Assembly (NCBI RefSeq): GCF_900240995.1
Contig: NZ_LT965955.1
Location: 320,637 to 384,636, forward strand
Length of the DNA: 64,000 nt
Source of the DNA: Bacillus sp. Marseille-P3661
Lineage (GTDB): Bacteria; Bacillota; Bacilli; Bacillales; Bacillaceae_J
Reading direction: 5' to 3'
The translations under genes were made by a program, and so were the position numbers. The notes below the pieces were generated by a model. That model was not told where the DNA came from. It ran no database searches and saw only the letters and a list, made by a program, of their open reading frames with translations. Positions 17,665 through 35,398 of the stretch are shown here, piece after piece; the stretch's first letter is position 1, and every line of letters begins with the position of its first letter.

Positions 17665-17739
17665 TATACATAAGGAGACATTGAAGGTTTATTCTATGTA
17701 AGAATGCTGCGGTTTATAGGTATGTGATGGTCATTTTGA

Positions 17740-17930
17740 GTGCGGTTGCCTGTTTAGCGGATATCGTTTAAAACTTGGTCATTTTTGGCGGACATCTGAT
17801 TCCTTAATTGCACCTTATTCAAACTTTTAAGGTGCAACAAAATGAGTGGTCGTTTTAGCGGACAAAGGATCCCTAACTTACACCAAAATTAAACTTCTTA
17901 AGGTGCAACAAAAATGAGTGGTCGTTTAGC
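17740..17930. repeat. degenerate forerunners of the GGACAT repeat
   Basis: Two units of about 73 bases share TGGTC...GCGGACA...CCTTA...CAC...AAGGTGCAACAAAATGAG and lead into the 368-bp tandem. The first contains a perfect 9-bp inverted repeat, TTGCACCTT 17808-17816 with AAGGTGCAA 17829-17837. Confidence 0.75.
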
Positions 17931-19010
17931 GGACATATAATCCCTTATATACACTAAAACGATACTTTTTTGAAGTTTACCGGACATTAAGTTCGCTATT
18001 TAGCGAAAAACACCATAAATTGTGGTTAAATCGATGAAATAGCGTATTATATGTCCGTGAAACTTTTAAAAACAGCATATTAGGCTAATATAACGGCCTT
18101 GATGTCCGGTAAAATTGGCGCAGATGCGACACCGTGATTTTAACGCAATCAATGGACTAAATTGGGGCGGGAAACCCGAGATTTTGCCACAAATAATGCG
18201 CGTGCGACCGTGAAGTATTGGACTGGGCCTAGCAATAACCGTTTGGAATATGTAATAGTACAAGTTGTGATGTACAACAAATGATTGGTAGTTTTAGCGG
18301 ACATATAATCCCTTATATACACTAAAATGATACTTTTTTGAAGTTTACCGGACATTAAGTTCGCTATTTAGCGAAAAACACCATAAATTGTGGTCAATTT
18401 GATGAAATAGCGTATTATATGTCCGTGAAACTTTTAAAAACAGCTTATTAGGCTAATATAACGGCCTTGATGTCCGGTAAAATTGGCGCAGATGCGACAC
18501 CGTGATTTTAACGCAATCAATGGACTAAATTGGGGCGGGAAACCCGGGTAATTGCCATTAAATAACGACCCTGGTGTCCGTTATAGAATTGGGCTAGGCC
18601 CAGCAATATCCTTTGGCATATGAATTAGTACAAGTTTAAAGGCGCACAACTGATTGGTCATTTAGCGGACATATAATCCCTTATATACACTAAAATGATA
18701 CTTTTTTGAAGTTTACCGGACATTAAGTTCGCTATTTAGCGAAAAACACCATAAATTGTGGTCAAATCGATGAAATAGCGTATTATATGTCCGTGAAACT
18801 TTTAAAAACAGCTTATTAGGCTAATATAACGGCCTTGATGTCCGGTAAAATTGGCGCAGATGCGACACCGTGGTGATTCGAACGCAATCAACGGCATTAA
18901 TCTCCAGCTAAATTGCCGCAGGCACGACACCCGGGCAATTGCCACAAATAACGGCCCTGGTGTCCGGAAAAATAGGCCACAGGCTCGACGCAGTGCCTTG
19001 TAACACAATA
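17931..19010. repeat. 368-bp tandem repeat with nested GGACAT/ATGTCC hairpins, three copies
   Basis: The string GGACATATAATCCCTT recurs at 17931, 18299 and 18667, exactly 368 bases apart. Copies one and two agree closely; copy three diverges after about 18870. Each copy contains a large nested inverted repeat. In copy one CGGACAT 17981-17987 pairs with ATGTCCG 18051-18057, and CGCTATTT 17994-18001 pairs with AAATAGCG 18037-18044. A further TTACCGGACAT/ATGTCCGGTAA pair spans the hairpin. The region has no gene. It separates rpiB from ywlG, which are adjacent in B. subtilis. Confidence 0.92.
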
Positions 19011-19169
19011 AAAAGCATTAATTTTTCAAAAAAACTAATGTAGCCACAAATCGTACTTTTACCAAACACAAATAACGGCCTACATGTCCGTAAAAATTTA
19101 ATTAGTTTTTAATATACATATAAAACAGCTAACAAAAACTCACTTGAAACAGAAAGGAAGAGAATCACT
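19011..19169 (+). other. upstream region of ywlG
   Basis: The last traces of the GGACAT family (TACATGTCCGTAAAAA near 19080), then AT-rich sequence up to the ywlG ribosome binding site GAAAGGAAGAG. Confidence 0.4.
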
Positions 19170-19745
19170 ATGAAGGTAGAGTTAGCTCTGCTACGAACAC
19201 AACTACGTACCGTTTTGGATGACCTTCAGGCCGCGGCGTCTCTCACACAAGGTCAAATCCTCGTTGTTGGCTGCAGCACGAGTGAAGTGATTGGCGAACG
19301 CATTGGGACGGCTGGTACGGAGGAAGTAGCGGAAACCATATTTGAAACACTGCAGCAATTTCAGAAGGAAGCGGGTGTAGCGCTTGCTTTTCAATGTTGT
19401 GAACATTTAAACCGTGCATTAGTTGTTGAAAGCGAGACGGCAATTACTAGGCAACTAGAAATCGTTTCGGTAGTGCCAGTAAGAAAAGCAGGTGGTGCAA
19501 TGGCTACGTATGCATATAAGAGGTTTAAAAATCCAGTTATGGTAGAATATATAAAAGCGGACGCAGGTATCGACATTGGGGATACATTTATTGGCATGCA
19601 TCTTAAGCATGTGGCGGTTCCGGTGAGGAGTAGTGTGAAAACCATCGGACAAGCACATGTTACGATTGCAAGAACAAGACCTAAATTAATTGGCGGGGAA
19701 CGCGCCGTTTATTTCGATACTGAATCCAACAAATCTTGTAAATAA
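19170..19745 (+). CDS. ywlG: YwlG/DUF436 family protein (TIGR01440)
   Basis: A 191-residue conserved protein of unknown biochemical role, kept between rpiB and glyA across Bacillales. Features visible: an N-terminal helix ([15 protein letters not shown]), the conserved [18 protein letters not shown] stretch near residue 30, [15 protein letters not shown] near residue 73, and [21 protein letters not shown] near residue 134. The pattern fits the family well. Function cannot be read from the sequence. The start is ATG at 19170 after AAAGGAAGAG. Its position next to glyA suggests a link to one-carbon or pyrimidine metabolism, which is only inference. Confidence 0.9.
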   Translation: MKVELALLRTQLRTVLDDLQAAASLTQGQILVVGCSTSEVIGERIGTAGTEEVAETIFETLQQFQKEAGVALAFQCCEHLNRALVVESETAITRQLEIVSVVPVRKAGGAMATYAYKRFKNPVMVEYIKADAGIDIGDTFIGMHLKHVAVPVRSSVKTIGQAHVTIARTRPKLIGGERAVYFDTESNKSCK

Positions 19746-19800
19746 TAAAATTATTGTAGTGTTTTTCTAAAGACATATGTTACAATGGTTGTGACAAAAA

Positions 19801-19815
19801 AACATTCGGAAATTA
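19801..19815 (-). promoter_or_regulatory. possible PurR box upstream of glyA
   Basis: Read on the minus strand, ATTTCCGAATGTT resembles the Bacillus PurBox (AWWWCCGAACWWT) with two mismatches. It lies shortly after a TACAAT -10-like hexamer at 19781. glyA belongs to the PurR regulon in B. subtilis, but PurR normally uses paired boxes and I see only one. Confidence 0.3.
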
Positions 19816-19859
19816 GTTGTATTTTATAACAATAATTTAATAAAAGTAGGGGGATCAAT

Positions 19860-21104
19860 ATGAAACACGTACAAGCTCAAGACCAAGAAGTTTTTAAGGC
19901 GATCCAACAAGAATTAGGACGTCAACGTGACAAAATTGAATTAATTGCTTCTGAAAACTTTGTTAGTGAAGCGGTAATGGAAGCACAAGGTTCGGTTTTA
20001 ACGAATAAGTATGCAGAAGGCTATCCAGGACGCCGTTATTATGGCGGTTGTGAATATGTCGATGTAGTTGAAGATTTAGCTAGAGACCGCGCGAAGAAAA
20101 TCTTTGGAGCACAATTTGCGAACGTTCAACCGCATTCTGGTGCACAAGCAAATATGGCTGTTTATTTTACAATTCTAGAAACGGGCGACACTGTACTAGG
20201 AATGGATTTATCACACGGCGGACACTTAACACACGGAAGTCCAGTTAACTTCAGTGGTGTTCAGTACAATTTCGTAGCGTACGGAGTGGACAAGGATTCA
20301 CACCGCATTGATTATGATGATGTGTTAGCAAAAGCAAAAGAACATAAGCCAAAGTTAATCGTTGCAGGTGCTAGTGCATATCCGCGCGAAATTGATTTTG
20401 CGAAGTTCCGTGAAATTGCGGATGAAGTGGGCGCATACTTAATGGTTGATATGGCACATATTGCTGGACTTGTAGCGGCAGGCTTACATCCAAACCCAGT
20501 ACCATATGCTGATTTCGTAACAACAACTACACATAAAACATTACGTGGACCTCGCGGCGGTATGATCTTAACGAATAACGAAGAATTCGCGAAGAAAATT
20601 GACAAAGCAATCTTCCCTGGTATTCAAGGTGGTCCATTAATGCACGTGATTTCTGCAAAAGCAGTTGCATTCGGTGAAGCACTTCAAGACAGCTTTAAAG
20701 AATATGCACAAAATATCGTGAACAATGCAAAGCGCCTTGGCGAAGCACTTCAAAAAGAAGGCATCACATTAGTATCTGGCGGAACGGATAACCATTTATT
20801 ATTAATTGATGTTCGCAGCCTTGGTTTAACAGGTAAAGTAGCTGAAAAAGCATTAGATGATGTTGGCATTACAGCTAATAAAAACACAATTCCATTCGAT
20901 CCAGAAAGCCCATTTGTGACAAGTGGTGTACGTATCGGTACTGCTGCTGTTACAAGCCGTGGTTTTGGATTAGAAGAAATGGATGAAATTGCAGCAATCA
21001 TCGCGTTAACATTAAAGAACACTGAAGATGAGGAAAAATTACAAGAAGCTGCAAAACGTGTAGAAACGTTATCGAAGAAGGTTCCTTTATATCCAAATCT
21101 TTAA
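19860..21104 (+). CDS. glyA: serine hydroxymethyltransferase
   Basis: PLP enzyme that converts serine and tetrahydrofolate to glycine and methylene-THF, the main source of one-carbon units. The 414 residues include [13 protein letters not shown] near residue 28, the [18 protein letters not shown] block, [12 protein letters not shown], and the Schiff-base lysine in [13 protein letters not shown] near residue 226. The ATG follows AGGGGGATC by 5 bases. It is followed by a weak terminator and a 540-base gap before upp. Confidence 0.98.
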   Translation: MKHVQAQDQEVFKAIQQELGRQRDKIELIASENFVSEAVMEAQGSVLTNKYAEGYPGRRYYGGCEYVDVVEDLARDRAKKIFGAQFANVQPHSGAQANMAVYFTILETGDTVLGMDLSHGGHLTHGSPVNFSGVQYNFVAYGVDKDSHRIDYDDVLAKAKEHKPKLIVAGASAYPREIDFAKFREIADEVGAYLMVDMAHIAGLVAAGLHPNPVPYADFVTTTTHKTLRGPRGGMILTNNEEFAKKIDKAIFPGIQGGPLMHVISAKAVAFGEALQDSFKEYAQNIVNNAKRLGEALQKEGITLVSGGTDNHLLLIDVRSLGLTGKVAEKALDDVGITANKNTIPFDPESPFVTSGVRIGTAAVTSRGFGLEEMDEIAAIIALTLKNTEDEEKLQEAAKRVETLSKKVPLYPNL

Positions 21105-21120
21105 TTGAATCGTATTTAAC

Positions 21121-21155
21121 GGGGAAGATATCGTATGCTGTCTTCTCTTTTTTGT
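21121..21155 (+). terminator. weak terminator of glyA
   Basis: GAAGA 21124-21128 pairs with TCTTC 21141-21145, followed by a TCTTTTTTG run. Confidence 0.4.
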
Positions 21156-22278
<1,123 letters not shown>

Positions 22279-22293
22279 TTGGAGTGAATATCG

Positions 22294-23445
22294 ATGTCAA
22301 AACGAATTAAAGTGTTAACGACTTTTGGTACAAGACCTGAGGCGATTAAAATGTGCCCGCTTGTACTTGAACTAGAAAAGCGTTCTGACCAATTTGAATC
22401 CATTGTAGCGGTAACAGCGCAGCATCGCCAAATGCTCGATCAAGTCTTACAAATTTTTAATGTAAAACCTGATTATGACTTAAACATCATGAAAGATCGC
22501 CAAACATTGATTGATGTGACAACAAGAGGACTAGAAGGCTTGGACGCGGTAATGAAGGAAGTTCAGCCGGATATCGTGCTTGTACACGGTGATACAACAA
22601 CTACTTTTATTGCGAGTCTGGCAGCATTCTACAATCAAATTGCAGTTGGACATGTCGAGGCGGGGCTAAGAACGTGGAACAAATACTCTCCGTTTCCTGA
22701 AGAAATGAACCGTCAGTTAACTGGTGTTATTAGCGATCTACATTTTTCACCAACAGATAAAGCCTATGAAAACTTAGTGCAGGAAAATAAAAATCCTGAA
22801 AGTATTTTCATTACAGGAAATACAGCAATTGATGCGCTGAAAACGACAGTTAAAGACGACTATAGTAATGAAGTGCTTGAAAAAGCCGCAAGCAAAGGCC
22901 GCTTAGTACTTGTTACCGCTCATCGCCGTGAAAATCTTGGACAACCAATGCGCAATATGTTCAATGCAATCCGCCGCATTGTTGAAGAGCATGACGATGT
23001 GCAAGTTGTATATCCGGTCCATTTAAATCCGGCCGTGCGAGAAATTGCCCAAGAAATACTTGGAGGGAATGAGCGGATTCATTTGATTGAACCGCTTGAT
23101 GTAATTGACTTCCATAACTTTGCATCACGATCATACTTAATACTGACTGATTCGGGCGGCGTCCAAGAAGAAGCGCCTTCATTAGGTGTACCAGTTCTTG
23201 TGCTGCGTGATACAACAGAACGCCCTGAAGGTATTGAAGCAGGTACATTGAAGCTTGCAGGAACAGAGGAAGAAGATGTATACCGCTTAGCGAAAGAGCT
23301 GTTAACAGATTCTGCTGCGTATGAAAAAATGGCACAGGCGTCTAATCCGTATGGAGATGGCAAAGCATCTGCTCGAATTGCTGAAGCTATTCGTTATCAT
23401 TTTAAACAAACAGACGAGCGCCCAGCGCCATTCACAGTTAAATAG
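22294..23445 (+). CDS. mnaA: UDP-N-acetylglucosamine 2-epimerase (non-hydrolysing)
   Basis: Interconverts UDP-GlcNAc and UDP-ManNAc, the precursor of the wall teichoic acid linkage unit. The 383 residues show the GT-B-like fold start VLTTFGTRPEAIKMCPLV, VHGDTTTTF near residue 98, HVEAGLRTWNKYSPFPEEMNR, VTAHRRENLG and the UDP-binding LTDSGGVQEEAPSLG loop followed by RDTTERPEG. The ATG follows GGAGTGAATATCG. B. subtilis has the same upp-mnaA-atp order, but here a repeat region and a subtilase gene lie between mnaA and atp. Confidence 0.97.
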   Translation: MSKRIKVLTTFGTRPEAIKMCPLVLELEKRSDQFESIVAVTAQHRQMLDQVLQIFNVKPDYDLNIMKDRQTLIDVTTRGLEGLDAVMKEVQPDIVLVHGDTTTTFIASLAAFYNQIAVGHVEAGLRTWNKYSPFPEEMNRQLTGVISDLHFSPTDKAYENLVQENKNPESIFITGNTAIDALKTTVKDDYSNEVLEKAASKGRLVLVTAHRRENLGQPMRNMFNAIRRIVEEHDDVQVVYPVHLNPAVREIAQEILGGNERIHLIEPLDVIDFHNFASRSYLILTDSGGVQEEAPSLGVPVLVLRDTTERPEGIEAGTLKLAGTEEEDVYRLAKELLTDSAAYEKMAQASNPYGDGKASARIAEAIRYHFKQTDERPAPFTVK

Positions 23446-23463
23446 ATATAGGTTGATTTTAGT

Positions 23464-23506
23464 AAGGCTCATTTTTGGAGACATCTTCCAAGGATGGGCT
23501 TTTTTG
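23464..23506 (+). terminator. terminator of upp-mnaA
   Basis: AAGGCTCAT pairs with ATGGGCTT (one bulge, one wobble) around an inner TTGGA/TCCAA stem, followed by TTTTTTG. Confidence 0.7.
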
Positions 23507-23568
23507 TGTGAGCGGCAACTGTTGGTGCAAATTTATCTGGTGCAGTTAGTCATAAGATAGGGACTCCA

Positions 23569-24650
23569 CATAAATGCCGTAAACCGTCCGTTTCGCTTAT
23601 AAACTGCTAATTTGGATTAGAAATGAGTAGAATCCGCTTAGAAGTCATGAAATTCGGATTATAAACTCAGTATTCCGACTAGAAATCTGTGAACTCCGCT
23701 TACAAACTGCATAAACAAACAATTGGAATGACGCAGAACGGCTATAGCGAGTACAACCTGCGCGGGAGAGTCCGGTCAAATGATAAAGTGAATTTACTGC
23801 CGGTTATAAATGTTGTGAAAAGCGTGAATTTCAACGCTTTGCTGTAGAGTGTGATAGCTAATGCACCAATTAGCTAGAAAGATTCAATGCGTGGCGAATT
23901 TTATAACCAATAAACAGCAGTACATTCACTAAAAGAAAATCTGAGATTAAGATCAGAACTCTTCATAAATGCCGTAAACCGACCGTTTCGCTTATAAACT
24001 GCCAAATTGGATTAGAAATGAGTAATATCCGCTTATAAATCATGAAATTTGGATTATAAACTCAGCATTCCGACTAGAAATCTGTGAACTCCGCTTACAA
24101 ACTGCATAAGCGAAAACTGGAATGACGCAGAACGGCTATAGCAAGTACAACCTGAGCGGGAGAGTCCAGCTCAACTGATAAAGTGAATCTACTGCCGGTT
24201 ATAAATGTTGAGTTAAGCGTGAATTTCAACGCTTTGCTGTAGAGTGTGATAGCTAATGCACCAATTAGCTAGAAAGATTCATTGCGTTGCGAATTTTGTA
24301 ACCAATAAACAGCAGTACATTCACTAAAAGAAAATCTGAGCTTAAGATGAGAACTCTCCATAAATGCCGTAAACCGACCGTTTCGCTTATAAACTGCAAA
24401 ATTTGGATTAGAAATGAGTAAACTCCGCTTATAAATCATAGAATTTGGATTATAAACTCAGCATTCCGACTAGAAATCTGTCAACTCCGCTTACAAACTG
24501 CAAGAGCGACAAGTCAATTGAGATTAACCAGTATGGCTATAGCGAGTGCAACTTGAGCGGGAAAGTCCAGTCAAATGATAAAGTGAATCTACTGCCGGTT
24601 ACAAATGTTGTGAAAAGCGTGAATTTCGCTAGTAAACGCTGTCTGATGGA
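23569..24650 (+). repeat. 395-bp tandem repeat carrying six-module 21-bp arrays, three copies
   Basis: CATAAATGCCGTAAACC starts copies at 23569, 23964 and 24359, exactly 395 bases apart; the third is cut short at about 24650. The left part of each copy is an array of six modules. In copy one they start at 23594 (CGCTTATAAA), 23614 (GGATTAGAAA), 23635 (CGCTTAGAAG), 23656 (GGATTATAAA), 23676 (CGACTAGAAA) and 23697 (CGCTTACAAA). The steps are 20, 21, 21, 20 and 21 bases. The right part of about 270 bases (GGCTATAGCGAGTACAACCTG and on) is copied along but is not shared with the arrays elsewhere. No gene. Confidence 0.92.
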
Positions 24651-24884
24651 GTAGTAGCAATAATAATTAAGCTCTTCCAAAACTAAAACCTCTACAAAAT
24701 ATTCAAACCCCACCACCTTTCTTGCATTAAAATCCCAAATTTGCAAATAATACCACAGTATAAAGAAATGAATATCATTCATAAATTCACACAAATTCAA
24801 TGGGCGTTAACATCCACCCACATAATTTAATGCATCACCGCACCGGGGGTCAGGCACCATTAATACAGAAAGGTGGTATTTTTT
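24651..24884 (+). other. upstream region of the subtilase gene
   Basis: AT-rich, no clear promoter. At 24841-24858 CACCGGGGGTCAGGCACC is one of the short dispersed hairpin-type motifs seen elsewhere in the window. Confidence 0.35.
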
Positions 24885-27152
24885 GTGACATACAAGGCAA
24901 TAAAAATACTAGCTTTTTCGATAATAGTATTTGGTAATACTTTTCCAATAACGAGTTTTGCTGAAATACAGAAAGTTGATATCAATATTAAAGTAGATCC
25001 TGCACCGATACATCCGCAAAAGTATATAGTCGAGGTAAATGATTCTACTATAATAGAAGAAATTAAATCAAAATATTCTGGAATTAAAATTAATGAACAG
25101 TTTAACACACTTTTTAATGGTATTTCGATTACGGCCAATGAAAAGGTGATTTCGCAGTTAGAAAATCTCAATGGTGTAGTAAGCATCCATCCTGCTAATA
25201 CATACGAAGTTAAACTAGATGAAAGTGTGCCGTTTATCGGTGGCGATACGATCCGAGGGATGTTCGATAAAGAGAATCAGCGCTTAACAGGTAAAGGTGT
25301 AAAAGTTGGCGTCATTGATACTGGCGTTGATTATACGCATCCTGACTTACAAAGGAACTTTAAAGGCGGCTTTGATGTAGTGGACGATGATGAAGATCCA
25401 ATGGAAACAATCAAAAGCCAGGGTGAGCCGACGCTGCATGGTACACATGTTGCCGGGATTATCGCTGCAAACGGAAAAGTAAAAGGTGTGGCGCCGGATG
25501 CAGAAGTATATGCGTATCGTACACTAGGCCCAGGTGGTGTTGGTACTTCAGATCAAGTTATTGCGGCGATCGAAAAAGCAGTAGAAGATGGCATGGATGT
25601 GATCAATTTATCATTAGGTAGTTCAGTGAACGGACCTGATTATCCAACAAGCATTGCGCTCGATAAGGCTGTGGAAAAGGGTGTGATTGCTGTAACTTCT
25701 AATGGGAACTCAGGTCCTGGTATTTGGACGGTTGGCTCACCGGGTGCTTCGGAAAAAGCAATCTCTGTTGGAGCATCGACGCCGCCAATTGAAATCCCAT
25801 TTGGAACAATCCATGCAGCGCCTGATCATACTTTTGTGTTGCAGCCGCTCCAGGGTTCTGTTCCATGGAATTTAACGAAAGACTATCAATTAGTGAACGG
25901 AGGTCTAGGTTATCCGGACGAGATAAAAGATGCTAGAGGAAAAATTGTAGTCATTCAGCGTGGCGAGATTACTTTTACAGAAAAAGTGAAAAATGCATAC
26001 GAAAAGGGTGCGGTTGCTGTCTTAATTTACAATAACGAAGATGGTATCTTTCCTGGCGGATTGGAAGAGAACATCGACATACCGGCAGTTGCACTAACAA
26101 AAAAAGACGGTGAGCTGTTAGTAAAGCATCTAAAAAAAGGCGACCAATGGTTTGCAACGAAGATGCGCAAAATAACCGATCGTTTAGCGGCCTTTAGCTC
26201 ACGCGGGCCAGTCACCCATACATGGAATATAAAACCTGACGTAGTTGCTCCGGGGGTGAAAATTGATAGTACAGTGCCGGACGGCTATTTAGCTTTACAG
26301 GGAACAAGTATGGCTGCGCCACATGTTGCAGGAGCAGCGGCGCTCGTTAAACAAGCGCATCCTGATTGGACACCCGAACAAGTTAAAGCTGCACTAATGA
26401 ATACCGCCAAGCAAATGTACAATGAAGAAGGGAAACAATATTCTCCGTTTGAACAAGGCGCAGGTCGTATCCAAGTAGACGACGCGGTTTCAACTAAGCT
26501 GCTTGCCTATCCAGGTGCCTTAGCTTTTGGTTCGATTAAGCCATCCAAGCATAAAGTAAATAAAAGTATCGCGTTAATTGTTGAAAATACATCAGATACT
26601 CCACAAAAAATTTCGTTTGAAATTCCAAAGCTCGAAAAAGGGCTGAAGTGGAATCTACCTTTTTCACAATATCTAGAACCGAAGGAAAAAAAGAAAATTA
26701 AAGTGGGGATAGAGGTAGATTCAACAGTTATGAAAAATGGGATATATTATGGAGGTTTAGAACTAATTTCAGAAGATAACAACATTGCACTGCCATTTTT
26801 ATTTGTGATTGGTGATCCAAAGCATCCAAGAGTAATGGGGTTTTCATTTGAAAAAGAAGAGAATGATGTCGACGAGCATAGTAGTTTCAGTCGTAAGGAT
26901 GATGAACGCTACAAATATGAGTTCTACTTACCGGAAGGCGCAGATGAATTCGGAATTGCATTATTTGACCCGATAACACTTCAGTTTAAGGGATTGTTAA
27001 CACAACAGCATAATGTGAAACGCGGTCATATTGAACAAACTATTGACCGAGAAAAAATTCCATTTCCAGATGGTGTTTACCGAGCGATCGTTTATGCTAG
27101 ACAAAATGGGTTAGAAACATCGCAGGAGACTGAAATTGTAATAGAGAGTTAA
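24885..27152 (+). CDS. secreted subtilisin-like serine protease with PA domain (Vpr-like)
   Basis: A 755-residue extracellular protease. Order of parts: a signal peptide (residues 1-26), an I9-type propeptide (KYIVEVNDST... to about residue 108), the S8 catalytic domain with Asp145 (VGVIDTGVD), His185 (LHGTHVAG) and Ser475 (GTSMAAPH), and a PA domain inserted at about 320-420 before the serine. A C-terminal beta-rich tail of about 250 residues follows. The triad is complete, so it should be active. The start is GTG at 24885, 7 bases after AAAGGTGGT; the earlier GTG at 24873 lies inside that site. It sits between mnaA and atp and has its own downstream hairpin. The overall plan matches Vpr, but orthology is not proven. 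Confidence 0.92.
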   Translation: MTYKAIKILAFSIIVFGNTFPITSFAEIQKVDINIKVDPAPIHPQKYIVEVNDSTIIEEIKSKYSGIKINEQFNTLFNGISITANEKVISQLENLNGVVSIHPANTYEVKLDESVPFIGGDTIRGMFDKENQRLTGKGVKVGVIDTGVDYTHPDLQRNFKGGFDVVDDDEDPMETIKSQGEPTLHGTHVAGIIAANGKVKGVAPDAEVYAYRTLGPGGVGTSDQVIAAIEKAVEDGMDVINLSLGSSVNGPDYPTSIALDKAVEKGVIAVTSNGNSGPGIWTVGSPGASEKAISVGASTPPIEIPFGTIHAAPDHTFVLQPLQGSVPWNLTKDYQLVNGGLGYPDEIKDARGKIVVIQRGEITFTEKVKNAYEKGAVAVLIYNNEDGIFPGGLEENIDIPAVALTKKDGELLVKHLKKGDQWFATKMRKITDRLAAFSSRGPVTHTWNIKPDVVAPGVKIDSTVPDGYLALQGTSMAAPHVAGAAALVKQAHPDWTPEQVKAALMNTAKQMYNEEGKQYSPFEQGAGRIQVDDAVSTKLLAYPGALAFGSIKPSKHKVNKSIALIVENTSDTPQKISFEIPKLEKGLKWNLPFSQYLEPKEKKKIKVGIEVDSTVMKNGIYYGGLELISEDNNIALPFLFVIGDPKHPRVMGFSFEKEENDVDEHSSFSRKDDERYKYEFYLPEGADEFGIALFDPITLQFKGLLTQQHNVKRGHIEQTIDREKIPFPDGVYRAIVYARQNGLETSQETEIVIES

Positions 27153-27226
27153 TGTTTAAATTCTTGATAGAGACTTATAAATTTTTGTTATATGTCGTAT
27201 CTGTGAACATTTTCACCTAAAATTGA

Positions 27227-27255
27227 TTGACATTAAAAGTACCCTATTGTATGCT
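27227..27255 (+). promoter_or_regulatory. sigma-A promoter of the atp operon
   Basis: Perfect TTGACA at 27227-27232, a 17-base spacer, and TATGCT at 27250-27255. The leader to the first gene is about 75 bases. Confidence 0.7.
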
Positions 27256-27295
27256 TACAAAGGATGTAAAACGAGGGTACTTTTAGTACATATTT
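27235..27295 (+). terminator. 11-bp inverted repeat overlapping the atp promoter; probable terminator of the subtilase gene
   Basis: AAAAGTACCCT 27235-27245 pairs perfectly with AGGGTACTTTT 27274-27284, followed by AGTACATATTTTT. The left arm lies in the spacer of the atp promoter. Only transcripts arriving from upstream contain both arms, so the hairpin would act on subtilase read-through, not on atp RNA. It could also be a DNA operator. Confidence 0.55.
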
Positions 27296-27338
27296 TTCAG
27301 AAAATTAATAAGAGATAAAGTACTAAGGAGCGCTTTAT

Positions 27339-27569
27339 TTGCGAGGAGATAATCAGCAAAAAAAACCCTTACAGGCAATGGCTATCATGTCAGCAATTTC
27401 AAGTAGTCTAGTAGGATCGATACTGGTAGGTATCTTTCTAGGGAAATGGCTAGATAAACTAGCGGGTACATTTCCACTGTTCCTAATACTTGGTCTTATT
27501 AGTGGACTTGCAGCTGGTGTTTATGCGACAATTCAGATTGTCCAACGCTATTTAGGAGAAGGAAAATAA
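27339..27569 (+). CDS. atpZ: AtpZ/AtpI-type small membrane protein
   Basis: A 76-residue protein with two membrane helices (MAIMSAISSSLVGSILVGIFLG and LFLILGLISGLAAGVYATIQI), first in the ATP synthase operon. AtpZ-family proteins (PF09527) are linked to Mg/Ca handling or Fo assembly. The start is TTG at 27339, 8 bases after AAGGAG. The next gene begins one base after its stop. Confidence 0.8.
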   Translation: MRGDNQQKKPLQAMAIMSAISSSLVGSILVGIFLGKWLDKLAGTFPLFLILGLISGLAAGVYATIQIVQRYLGEGK

Positions 27570-27570
27570 C

Positions 27571-28678
<1,108 letters not shown>

Positions 28679-28689
28679 AATAAAAATAA

Positions 28690-31779
<3,090 letters not shown>

Positions 31780-31848
31780 GGACATATTCACATATAAGTA
31801 CTAAATAAATGTTGGTTGAACCACAATGTCCTCGAAAAAAGGTGGTGA

Positions 31849-32715
<867 letters not shown>

Positions 32716-32725
32716 AACGGATTAG

Positions 32726-34174
<1,449 letters not shown>

Positions 34175-34291
34175 GGTTCTAGAGAAGTGAGGAATGAGAA
34201 ATGGGGATGAGCGCATCTGCTATTCATCGCAAAGGCTAACATCTCATTTCTCACATCTTATATCTCACCTCTAGTATGGGAGGTTAATTAA
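34175..34291 (+). repeat. imperfect inverted repeat between atpD and atpC
   Basis: CTAGAG...GTGAG...GAGAAATG (34180-34206) faces CATTTCTC...CTCAC...CTCTAG (34246-34274). The right part also has short direct repeats (TCTCATTTCTCAC, ATCTCACCTC). There is no T run before the atpC ribosome binding site GGGAGG, so it looks like an intercistronic RNA structure, not a terminator. Confidence 0.55.
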
Positions 34292-34696
<405 letters not shown>

Positions 34697-34697
34697 T

Positions 34698-34742
34698 AAA
34701 CCTAAAGAAAGACATTTCCGTCTTTCTTTAGGTTTATTTTTT
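34698..34742 (+). terminator. terminator of the atp operon
   Basis: Perfect 16-bp stem AAACCTAAAGAAAGAC (34698-34713) with GTCTTTCTTTAGGTTT (34720-34735), 6-base loop, then ATTTTTTG. Confidence 0.95.
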
Positions 34743-35398
34743 GTAATTATTTTCATGAGAACAAGCAAGCAGTTATTTAGCACATGGGCGATGGATCTGA
34801 ATTACTCCAACTTATAAAGTTATCCAAATAGGAGTCTTTATTAAGATTCTCTAAAAGATGGCGAAATTGGTAGGAAAAAGATTGCGAGAAAGATTGTTTG
34901 ATATTAAGAGATATAGTAGTATTAGTGGCAATACTTCAAAGCCTGTAACCAAGTCAATACTCATTGAAGACAAGAACAAGCAATTTAAAACGCAGTTTAA
35001 TAATATAAAACTCCTAAATGATCACTAAAAGCAATCAGTTCAGTTCTTACCCACTGTATGAACGATAATACTAAAATAGCTTTTAATTTTTAAAACCGTT
35101 ATTTTACAATATAGCGTTTATAATCTTTAGGAACTGGGTACTATCTGAATGATTGTGCAAGTATACTATATTGCGCAAGTATGGTTAAGATGAACTGCCT
35201 TAACAATAGATAAATCGATATTTATAGACGTAAAATTTTTATATTAGTATAACAATTAACTTGTTTTGATTTGTGAGTAAAATCTGAAAATAGCGACAAC
35301 TAATGTAATTGTGATAATATTCACTGCGCATTTGAATATCATCGTATTATCATGGTAATAGTATATGAAAACTTTTTTACGATATTTGTGAACGTTTG
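34743..35398 (+). other. long AT-rich gap between atp and nuo operons
   Basis: No gene is visible in about 650 bases. One feature stands out: a 12-base direct repeat TTGTGCAAGTAT (35153-35164) and TTGCGCAAGTAT (35171-35182), spaced 18 bases, 220 bases before the nuo promoter. It could be an operator or chance. Confidence 0.4.

Noticed and set aside
24445..24654. Plus-strand frame of 69 codons
   Set aside because: Lies wholly in the third copy of the 395-bp repeat; no ribosome binding site.
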